A stretch of 29,248 nucleotides of DNA. Origin: an uncultured Oribacterium sp. GTDB lineage: Bacteria; Bacillota; Clostridia; Lachnospirales; Lachnospiraceae. Numbering within the stretch: position 1 is the first letter of the stretch; each line of letters begins with the position of its first letter. The notes beneath the pieces were generated by a model. It did not search any database. It saw nothing but the letters and a program-made list of their open reading frames with translations, and was not told the origin of the DNA. The translations under genes and the position numbers were made by a program. The stretch is taken from contig CABTMH010000121.1 in assembly GCA_902485915.1 (NCBI GenBank), positions 1-29,248 on the forward strand, given 5' to 3'. Positions 7,049 to 13,509 of this stretch are shown here, piece by piece.

Positions 7049-9061
7049 ATGAATATGAAGGCATCTCATGACGAAGAAAAGAATAGGAAGCGCGCACGCA
7101 TGAAGGAGCTGATCCGCACGCTGAACGACGCAGCCCGCGTGTACTATGTGGATGGGAACGAGATCATGTCGAACCTGACATACGATGCGCTTTATGATGA
7201 GCTGGAGGCACTCGAGCAGGAGACCGGCATCATACTCGGGGGCTCACCGACGCAGCGGGTCGGCTTCGAGGTACTGTCGGAGCTTCCGAAGGAGCGCCAT
7301 CCGAGCCCGATGCTGAGCCTCGATAAGACGAAGTCCGTCGAGGAGCTGGCTTCCTGGCTGGGGGATAAGGAGGGCCTTCTCAGCTGGAAGATGGATGGCC
7401 TTACGGTCGTGCTGAGCTACCATGCCGGGGAGCTGGTGAAGGCGGTCACCCGTGGCAACGGAGAGATCGGTGAGGTGATCACGCAGAATGCACGGATGTT
7501 TGATAACGTCCCGACGCGGATTTCGTTTTCGGGAGATCTCGTGCTCCGTGGAGAAGCCATCATCACGTATTCGGAGTTTCAGAAGATCAACGAGACCATC
7601 GCGGATGCAGATGCGAAGTATAAGAATCCGCGGAACCTCTGCTCCGGCTCGGTACGTCAGCTGGACCCGAAGGTGACGAAATCCCGTCATGTAAATCTGA
7701 TGGCCTTTGCACTCGTGAGCGCCGTGGATGCACAGGGGGAAAATGTGGATTTCCAGAACTCCCGTGCGGCGCAGTATGGATTTCTCCGGGCACAGGGCTT
7801 CGATGTCGTCGAGTATAAGCATGTCACGAAGGACACGATCGCGGAAACGGTACAGTGGTTCTCGGAGGCGATTCAGCATAACGATTTCCCGTCGGATGGC
7901 CTCGTGCTGATCTACGAGGACATCGCCTATGGTCTGAGCCTCGGTCGTACCGCGAAGTTCCCGCGGAACGCCATCGCCTTCAAGTGGAGCGATGAGCAGG
8001 CAGAGACCGTCCTCCGCGAGGTGGAGTGGTCACCGAGCCGTACCGGACTCATCAACCCGGTCGCGATTTTCGATCCGGTCGAGCTGGAGGGGACGACGGT
8101 CAGCCGTGCGAGTCTCCATAACATCTCCTACTGTGAGGAGCTGGAGCTCGGCATCGGGGATCGCATCACGGTGTATAAGGCGAACATGATCATCCCGCAG
8201 ATTGCGGAGAACCGGACACGCTCCGGAAATCTGAAACCGGCCGAGGTCTGCCCGGTCTGTGGACAGCCGACGGAGATCCACTCGGATAATGAGGCGAAAT
8301 TCCTGTACTGTCCGAATCCGGACTGTGCGGCGAAAAAGATCAAGAATTTCTCACTTTTCGTCAGCCGCGATGCGCTGAACATCGAGGGCCTCAGCGAGCA
8401 GACGCTGGAAAAGTTCATCGCGCATGGCTTCATACATCACTACAGCGATATCTTCCATCTCGACCGTTATCGTGCGGAGATCGTGACGATGGAGGGCTTC
8501 GGCGAGAAGAGCTATGAGAATCTGATGACAGCGACAGAGCGTGCCCGCCATACGGAACTTTACCGCGTCGTGTATGGGCTCGGGATCGCCGGCATTGGCC
8601 TCGCAAACGCGAAGGTTCTCTGCCGACACTTCGGGGATGACTTCGCGAAGCTGCGGACAGCTGGTGTGGAGGAGCTGCAGGAGGTGGACGGCATCGGCGC
8701 GGTGCTCGCAGAGAACCTCGTGCGTTACTTCCAGGATGCGACGGTGATGAAGCAGGTGGATGCGCTGCTGCAGGATCTCGACATCGAGAAGAAAGTGGAA
8801 GACCATGCGATGCCGAAGACGATGGAAGGAAAGTCCGTCGTGATTACCGGGTCGCTCGAGCACTTCGAGAACCGGAAGGAGCTGCAGGCGCTTATCGAAC
8901 AGGCCGGTGGTCGGGCAGCCGGTTCCGTATCGGCGAAAACCGCGTACCTCGTGAACAACGACATCGCATCGACTTCCGGAAAGAACAAAAAGGCGAAGGA
9001 GCTGGGCGTTCCGATCGTCACCGAGGAAGCGTTTCTTCGGATCTTAAAGGGAGAAGCATAA
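7049..9061 (+). CDS. ligA: NAD-dependent DNA ligase
   Basis: LigA seals nicks in DNA using NAD+, chiefly joining Okazaki fragments. The 670 residues match the usual length. In order: the Ia domain with YYVDGNEIMSNLTYDALYDEL, the adenylation domain with the KMDG motif (Lys114, the AMP acceptor; the common form is KIDG or KVDG), LRGEAIITYSEF, the OB fold, a four-Cys zinc finger (CPVCGQPTEI...YCPNPDC), helix-hairpin-helix repeats (GIAGIGLANAKVL, VDGIGAVLAENL) and a C-terminal BRCT domain (GKSVVITGSLEHFENRKELQ). Nothing essential appears missing. AAAAGGTG (7037-7044) sits close before the ATG; a second ATG two codons on is also possible. It probably belongs to the queA-lgt transcript. Confidence 0.97.
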   Translation: MNMKASHDEEKNRKRARMKELIRTLNDAARVYYVDGNEIMSNLTYDALYDELEALEQETGIILGGSPTQRVGFEVLSELPKERHPSPMLSLDKTKSVEELASWLGDKEGLLSWKMDGLTVVLSYHAGELVKAVTRGNGEIGEVITQNARMFDNVPTRISFSGDLVLRGEAIITYSEFQKINETIADADAKYKNPRNLCSGSVRQLDPKVTKSRHVNLMAFALVSAVDAQGENVDFQNSRAAQYGFLRAQGFDVVEYKHVTKDTIAETVQWFSEAIQHNDFPSDGLVLIYEDIAYGLSLGRTAKFPRNAIAFKWSDEQAETVLREVEWSPSRTGLINPVAIFDPVELEGTTVSRASLHNISYCEELELGIGDRITVYKANMIIPQIAENRTRSGNLKPAEVCPVCGQPTEIHSDNEAKFLYCPNPDCAAKKIKNFSLFVSRDALNIEGLSEQTLEKFIAHGFIHHYSDIFHLDRYRAEIVTMEGFGEKSYENLMTATERARHTELYRVVYGLGIAGIGLANAKVLCRHFGDDFAKLRTAGVEELQEVDGIGAVLAENLVRYFQDATVMKQVDALLQDLDIEKKVEDHAMPKTMEGKSVVITGSLEHFENRKELQALIEQAGGRAAGSVSAKTAYLVNNDIASTSGKNKKAKELGVPIVTEEAFLRILKGEA

Positions 9062-9145
9062 GCGTCGCGGATGTCGCATCGGCAGAAAGACGCGGGCCGG
9101 GCATAGAAATCACTCGCCTGGCACTGCAGGAAAGGGACAGACTGG

Positions 9146-10009
9146 ATGAATACAGACAATTATGATATTTATTTTCCGCATCTCGGCATCGGGGTCGAGC
9201 ATCTCGGAAACTCGATTTCCGTGTTCGGCTTCCGCATCGCCTACTATGGCATCATCATCGGCATCGGGATGCTGATGGGCGTGCTCATCGCGAGCGCGGA
9301 TTACAAGCGCCGTGGACAGAAGGCAGAGGACATCGAAGACCTCGCGCTGTACAGCATCATCTTCGCGATTCTCGGTGCGCGTGCCTACTATGTCATCTTC
9401 GAGTGGGATTACTACGCACAGCATCTCGGGGAGATCCTCAATCTCCGGCAGGGCGGGCTTGCGATTTATGGCGGCATCCTGACCGGCATCCTCTGCTGCG
9501 TGATTTTCTGCTGCCGGCGGAAGGTGAAGTTCTTCTCCATCGCGGATTCGGCGGTGCTCGGACTCCTCACGGGACAGTGCATCGGCCGCTGGGGTAACTT
9601 TTTCAATGCAGAGGCCTTCGGCCGCTATACGGATTCACTGCTCGCGATGCGTATCCGGCAGTCCATCGTAAATCCGAACATGCTGAACGACAACGTGCTG
9701 ACGCATGCGATCCGAATCGGTGACGAGATGTTCATCCAGGTGCATCCGACCTTCTTTTACGAGTCGGTCTGGAATCTCTGCACCCTGATTTTCCTCTGGA
9801 TCACCGGGCCGAAGAAGAAGTTCACCGGACAGATTTTCTGGGAGTACCTCATGTTTTATGGCATTGGTCGCTTCTGGATCGAGGGGCTCCGGACGGATTC
9901 GCTCCTTCTCTGGGGCACGAACATCGCCGTTTCGCAGGCCCTCTCCGGTGCACTCGCTGTACTCGGCCTCGCGATGATCATCCGCGGCGTCCGGAAGGCG
10001 AAGGCGTGA
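9146..10009 (+). CDS. lgt: Prolipoprotein diacylglyceryl transferase
   Basis: Lgt transfers diacylglycerol from phosphatidylglycerol to the lipobox Cys of prolipoproteins in the membrane. The 287-residue polytopic protein has the family signature GRWGNFFNAEAFG, the RQGGLAIYGGI segment and GARAYYVIFEW; the C-terminal GRFWIEGLRTDSL block is also typical. GGAAAGGGA (9129-9137) lies 8 bases before the ATG. The 84-base gap after ligA shows no terminator, so it is probably the last gene of the queA-rluF-ligA-lgt transcript, ending at the hairpin 36 bases downstream. MetQ in this same window has a lipobox and would be a substrate. Confidence 0.97.
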   Translation: MNTDNYDIYFPHLGIGVEHLGNSISVFGFRIAYYGIIIGIGMLMGVLIASADYKRRGQKAEDIEDLALYSIIFAILGARAYYVIFEWDYYAQHLGEILNLRQGGLAIYGGILTGILCCVIFCCRRKVKFFSIADSAVLGLLTGQCIGRWGNFFNAEAFGRYTDSLLAMRIRQSIVNPNMLNDNVLTHAIRIGDEMFIQVHPTFFYESVWNLCTLIFLWITGPKKKFTGQIFWEYLMFYGIGRFWIEGLRTDSLLLWGTNIAVSQALSGALAVLGLAMIIRGVRKAKA

Positions 10010-10040
10010 TTTCGCCGTTACTAAGTTCACTATTGAGAAA

Positions 10041-10087
10041 AGAAAGCCCTTGTGCTACATTTATAAAATGCACAGGGGCTTCTTTCT
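10041..10087 (+). terminator. Terminator after lgt
   Basis: GCCCTTGTGC (10046-10055) pairs with GCACAGGGGC (10070-10079) with one G-U pair, preceded by AGAAA and followed by TTCTTTCT. The inner loop can add ATTT/AAAT. The A-rich left side could let it work in both directions. A weak promoter-like TTGAGA (10033-10038), 17 bases, TACATT (10056-10061) overlaps it and might serve ychF. Confidence 0.78.
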
Positions 10088-10169
10088 GAAACAGTGCAGC
10101 AAATCAGATGCTGCCGTAAGCGCCATTCAAGTGCCGGAAACCCTTGAAAATAAGGAGATAGAGAAAACT

Positions 10170-11267
10170 ATGAAATTAGGAATCGTCGGACTGCCAAATG
10201 TCGGTAAGTCTACACTGTTTAACGCAATCACGAAGGCAGGCGCAGAGTCAGCCAACTACCCGTTCTGCACGATCGAGCCGAACGTCGGTGTCGTCGCTGT
10301 GCCGGATGAGCGTCTTCAGAAGCTGGGCGCACTTTATAATACGCAGAAGATCGTGCCGGCGGTGATCCAGTTCGTCGATATCGCAGGACTCGTAAAGGGT
10401 GCCTCTAAGGGAGAGGGCCTCGGTAACCAGTTCCTGTCGAACATCCGTGAGACCGATGCGATCGTGCATGTCGTTCGCTGCTTCGATGATGACAACATCG
10501 TGCATGTCGATGGCTCCGTAGATCCGATTCGTGATATCGAGACCATCAACCTCGAGCTCATCTTCTCCGACCTCGATCTCCTCGATCGTCGTCTCGCGAA
10601 GACGAAGAAGCTCGCGATGAACGATAAGGACGCGAAGGCAGAGTATGCGCTCCTCACCGAGCTCCACGACCACCTCGAGTCGGATAAGCTGGCGATCAGC
10701 TTCGATGCCGGTGATGATGATAAGAACGCCTTCATCGACACCCTCGATCTCCTGACCCGTAAGCCGGTGATCTATGCGGCGAACGTTTCCGAGGATTCCG
10801 TCGCCGATGATGGTGCGTCCAATGCATACGTCCAGAAGGTGCGTGAATACGCGGCAGAGAACGGCTCCGGTGTTTTCGTGATTTCCGCTCAGATCGAGGA
10901 GGAGATCTCCGAGCTGGAGGACGATGAGAAGGCAGAGTACCTCGAGTCCCTCGGTATGAACGAGTCCGGCCTCGATAAGATCGTGCGTGCCTCCTATGAC
11001 CTGCTCGGCCTCATGTCCTTCCTCACGGCTGGTGAGAAGGAGACCAGAGCATGGACCATCCGGAAGGGTACGAAGGCACCGCAGGCGGCCGGAAAGATCC
11101 ACTCCGATTTCGAGCGTGGTTTCATCAAGGCAGAAGTCATCAATTATCAGGATCTTCTCGACTGCGGTTCCATCGCAGCAGCACGTGAAAAGGGCCTCGT
11201 CCGCATGGAGGGTAAGGACTACGTGATGCAGGACGGCGATGTCGTTGAGTTCCGCTTCAACGTATAA
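10170..11267 (+). CDS. ychF: Redox-regulated ATPase / GTP-binding protein YchF (Obg family)
   Basis: YchF is a ribosome-associated P-loop NTPase of the Obg family that prefers ATP. The 365-residue length is usual. Visible are MKLGIVGLPNVGKSTLFNAIT (P-loop at the extreme N-terminus), the DIAGLVKGASKGEGLGNQFL G3 region, an altered G4 where NKxD is replaced (VIYAANVSED), a helical hairpin insert, and the C-terminal TGS-like domain (FLTAGEKETRAWTIRKGT, HSDFERGFIKAEVI, DGDVVEFRFNV). The start at 10170 follows TAAGGAGA (10151-10158). An open frame runs upstream to 10050, but that part lies in the lgt terminator and is not family-like. It is bounded on both sides by terminators, so it is a single-gene unit. 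Confidence 0.97.
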   Translation: MKLGIVGLPNVGKSTLFNAITKAGAESANYPFCTIEPNVGVVAVPDERLQKLGALYNTQKIVPAVIQFVDIAGLVKGASKGEGLGNQFLSNIRETDAIVHVVRCFDDDNIVHVDGSVDPIRDIETINLELIFSDLDLLDRRLAKTKKLAMNDKDAKAEYALLTELHDHLESDKLAISFDAGDDDKNAFIDTLDLLTRKPVIYAANVSEDSVADDGASNAYVQKVREYAAENGSGVFVISAQIEEEISELEDDEKAEYLESLGMNESGLDKIVRASYDLLGLMSFLTAGEKETRAWTIRKGTKAPQAAGKIHSDFERGFIKAEVINYQDLLDCGSIAAAREKGLVRMEGKDYVMQDGDVVEFRFNV

Positions 11268-11288
11268 TCCGTATTCATTATATGGAAG

Positions 11289-11319
11289 GAAGTCTCTCGT
11301 TTGAGAGGCTTCTTTTTTT
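11289..11319 (+). terminator. Terminator of ychF
   Basis: GAAGTCTCTC (11289-11298) pairs with GAGAGGCTTC (11303-11312), one G-U pair, with a GTTT loop and seven T residues after it. Confidence 0.94.
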
Positions 11320-11339
11320 ATTTATTACAGGATCTTGCC

Positions 11340-11371
11340 TTGACACTAAACCCAAATTAGCGCATTATTAT
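11340..11371 (+). promoter_or_regulatory. Promoter of the mraZ division/cell-wall operon
   Basis: A perfect TTGACA (11340-11345) is followed at 17 bases by CATTAT (11363-11368) or at 20 bases by TATTAT (11366-11371). Transcription would begin around 11375-11378, right at the first of the three MraZ-type repeats. Confidence 0.6.
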
Positions 11372-11376
11372 GTCAT

Positions 11377-11406
11377 GAAGTGGTAAGAAGTGGTAGAAAG
11401 TGGTAG
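11377..11406 (+). promoter_or_regulatory. Triple 10-bp repeat, candidate MraZ operator
   Basis: Three tandem copies of [G/A]AAGTGGTA[A/G] start at 11377, 11387 and 11397 with an exact 10-base period, so TGGTA boxes repeat every helical turn. MraZ proteins are known to bind short TGG-containing repeats with 5-base spacers before mraZ and repress their own operon. A degenerate fourth unit (AAAAGGGAA) runs into the mraZ start. The placement at the predicted transcription start fits repression. Confidence 0.8.
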
Positions 11407-11415
11407 AAAAGGGAA

Positions 11416-11844
11416 ATGTCATTCACAGGAGAGTATCGCCACAATCTGGATGCCAAGGGCAGACTGATCATACCGGCCAGATTTCGGGACCAGCTCGGAG
11501 ACGAGTTTACGGTCACCAGAAGCCTGGACGGTTGTCTTGCTATGTACGCATCTCCGGAGTGGCAGGCGCTCGAAGAGAAGCTGAACGCGCTTCCGATGAC
11601 GAACGAGAAGGCGAGAAGCCTGAAGCGTTTTCTGCTGGGTTCGGCCGCCATCTGTGAGCTGGATAAGCAGGGCAGAATCCTTCTTCCACAGGTCCTCCGT
11701 GATCGGGCGGGCCTCGACAAGGATATCACCTTACTCGGTGTGGGTGACCATATCGAGATCTGGGATACAAGCACGTACGAAGAAAAGTACAGCTTCGATG
11801 ATGAAGCTGCATTAGAAGCAGACTGGGAGGGCTTAGGTGTCTGA
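11416..11844 (+). CDS. mraZ: Transcriptional regulator MraZ
   Basis: A 142-residue protein with the two SpoVT/AbrB-like halves of MraZ: GEYRHNLDAKGRLIIPARFRD near the N-terminus and CELDKQGRILLPQVLRDRAGL around residues 80-100, each with the D-x-[KQ]-G-R motif. It forms a ring oligomer and represses the division/cell-wall operon. The start at 11416 is forced: an in-frame TAG (11404-11406) lies just upstream and the protein begins close to the usual family start. The only Shine-Dalgarno-like stretch, AAAAGGG, ends two bases before the ATG, which is unusually close and lies within the repeat array. The 3' end overlaps rsmH by 8 bases. Confidence 0.97.
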   Translation: MSFTGEYRHNLDAKGRLIIPARFRDQLGDEFTVTRSLDGCLAMYASPEWQALEEKLNALPMTNEKARSLKRFLLGSAAICELDKQGRILLPQVLRDRAGLDKDITLLGVGDHIEIWDTSTYEEKYSFDDEAALEADWEGLGV

Positions 11845-12784
11845 GTTTAAGCATTATTCCGTACTTCTCCACGAAACCGTGGATGGACTCAACATCCGGC
11901 CCGATGGCATCTATGTCGACGGAACCTTAGGTGGTGGCGGACATGCCCATGAGGTATGTACCCATCTTTCACCGGCCGGTCGCCTGATCGGCATCGACCA
12001 GGATAAGGATGCGATTCAGGCAGCGAGCGAGCGGCTTTCGGATGTGCGGGACCGCGTGACGATCGTCCGCAGTAATTATGAAAGAATCGATGATGTGTTA
12101 AAGGAACTCGGGATCGGGAAGGTCGATGGGATCTACCTCGATCTCGGTGTATCGAGCTACCAGCTGGATACCGCGGAGCGTGGCTTCAGCTATCGAAGCG
12201 ATGCACCGCTCGATATGCGGATGGATGACCGGAATCCGATCACCGCTGCTGATATCGTGAACGATTACAGTGAATCCGAGCTTTTCCATATGATCAGAAA
12301 CTATGGAGAGGATCGTTTCGCACAGAACATCGCGAAGCATATCTGTCAGTATCGTGCGACGAAGCGTATCGAGACGACACTGGAGCTGTCCGAGATCATC
12401 TCGGGTGCGATCCCGGCGAAGATTCGTGCCACCGGAGGTCATCCGGCGAAGCGTACCTTCCAGGCGATTCGCATCGAGCTGAATCGTGAGCTCGATGTAC
12501 TGGAGGACAGCATCGATCACATGATCGATGATCTCGCAGAGGGTGGACGCCTCTGTATCATCACCTTCCACTCCCTCGAGGACCGGATCGTGAAGACGAA
12601 GTTCCGCACTGCGGAGAAGCCGTGCATCTGTCCGCCGGAATTTCCGGTATGCGTATGTGGCCGGAAGTCGAAGGGCCGGGTGATCACCCGGAAGCCGATC
12701 CTGCCGAGCGCCGAGGAGCTCGAGGAGAACTCGAGATCGAAGAGCGCGAAGCTTCGGATCTTCGAGAAACATACGGAAGGGTAA
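11837..12784 (+). CDS. rsmH: 16S rRNA (cytosine(1402)-N(4))-methyltransferase
   Basis: RsmH (MraW) methylates N4 of C1402 in 16S rRNA using SAM. The 315-residue length is normal. Motifs: HYSVLLHETVDGL, the SAM-binding GTLGGGGHAHEV, GIDQDKDAI, LDLGVSSYQLD, RGFSYRSDAPLDMRMD, GGHPAKRTFQAIRIELNREL, ITFHSLEDRIVK, and the C-terminal KPILPSAEELEENSRSKSAKLR. It starts with GTG inside the last codons of mraZ, with GGGAGG (11825-11830) 6 bases upstream, so translation is probably coupled. An 185-base gap separates it from ftsL. Confidence 0.97.
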   Translation: MSEFKHYSVLLHETVDGLNIRPDGIYVDGTLGGGGHAHEVCTHLSPAGRLIGIDQDKDAIQAASERLSDVRDRVTIVRSNYERIDDVLKELGIGKVDGIYLDLGVSSYQLDTAERGFSYRSDAPLDMRMDDRNPITAADIVNDYSESELFHMIRNYGEDRFAQNIAKHICQYRATKRIETTLELSEIISGAIPAKIRATGGHPAKRTFQAIRIELNRELDVLEDSIDHMIDDLAEGGRLCIITFHSLEDRIVKTKFRTAEKPCICPPEFPVCVCGRKSKGRVITRKPILPSAEELEENSRSKSAKLRIFEKHTEG

Positions 12785-12969
12785 ATACGTTGTGGTCGCC
12801 TGCATCAGACGAGCACAGGGAGATATACAGGAAATCAGGAACAGTGCTCCGGAGCAGACGCCGGACCGGGCCGAGGAGGCAGGTCAGCGCAGACGGCGGA
12901 GCCTGTATCGACTAGATCAGGAGAGTTTAGAATCCGGAACCGATCCGGAATGGGGGAGAAAAGAGCAGT

Positions 12970-13509
12970 ATGGCCAGAACGAGACAGAGAGCCGTGGTAC
13001 ATGCGCCGCGGACGACAGGGACCTATATAGATGGGAATACGGTCCGTCGCATCCAGCCGAAGCGTCGTCCGAGTCCGGAGGAACTGGAGCGGCGGCAGCA
13101 GGCGCGTATGCGGGAGCGGCAGCGTATCCTCGATGAGCGTGAGATGGAGTATCGTGCGCAGCAGGAGCGACTTCGTCATAAGACGGTCGTGGTCGATCGG
13201 ACCTACCTTGCGGTGCTGATCATCGCCTCTCTCTTTACGCTGGGACTCTGCTTTTCCTATATTCAGATGCAGACCTCGATCAATACGCGGATTTCGTCGA
13301 TTGAGACGAAGAAGCAGCAGCTGGACAAGCTGAAGTCTGAGAACGACGCGCTTCAGAACAGCATAGATACGTCCGTGAATCTCGATGAGATCTATCGGGT
13401 AGCCACGCAGGAGCTCGGCATGGTATATGCCGGCAAGGATCAGACGATTACCTATGATAAGACGGAAAGCGAGTACGTAAGACAATATGAGGACATCCCG
13501 AAGTACTGA
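12970..13509 (+). CDS. ftsL: FtsL-like septum formation protein
   Basis: A 179-residue bitopic membrane protein. Residues 1-76 are a strongly basic and Arg/Glu/Gln-rich cytoplasmic part, longer than in most FtsL. A transmembrane helix (about 77-97, LAVLIIASLFTLGLCFSYI) is followed by a coiled coil (103-131, IETKKQQLDKLKSENDALQ) and a short outer tail containing DEIYRVATQELGM, the typical FtsL/DivIC ending. It should form the FtsL-DivIB-DivIC complex that activates FtsW-FtsI. The identity comes from topology plus position between rsmH and a class B PBP. GGGGGAG (12952-12958) lies 11 bases before the ATG, and an in-frame TAG at 12928 blocks any longer form. It overlaps the next gene by 23 bases. 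Confidence 0.9.
   Translation: MARTRQRAVVHAPRTTGTYIDGNTVRRIQPKRRPSPEELERRQQARMRERQRILDEREMEYRAQQERLRHKTVVVDRTYLAVLIIASLFTLGLCFSYIQMQTSINTRISSIETKKQQLDKLKSENDALQNSIDTSVNLDEIYRVATQELGMVYAGKDQTITYDKTESEYVRQYEDIPKY

Noticed and set aside
10050..10169. Possible 40-residue N-terminal extension of YchF
   Set aside because: It begins inside the lgt terminator hairpin, and the family starts with the P-loop segment encoded from 10170.
12950..13030. Tiny open frame overlapping the ftsL start
   Set aside because: No ribosome binding site of its own and no recognisable sequence.
12792..13136. Plus-strand frame of 114 codons starting with GTG before ftsL
   Set aside because: Over half overlaps ftsL in another frame, there is no ribosome binding site, and the composition is that of a shifted frame.
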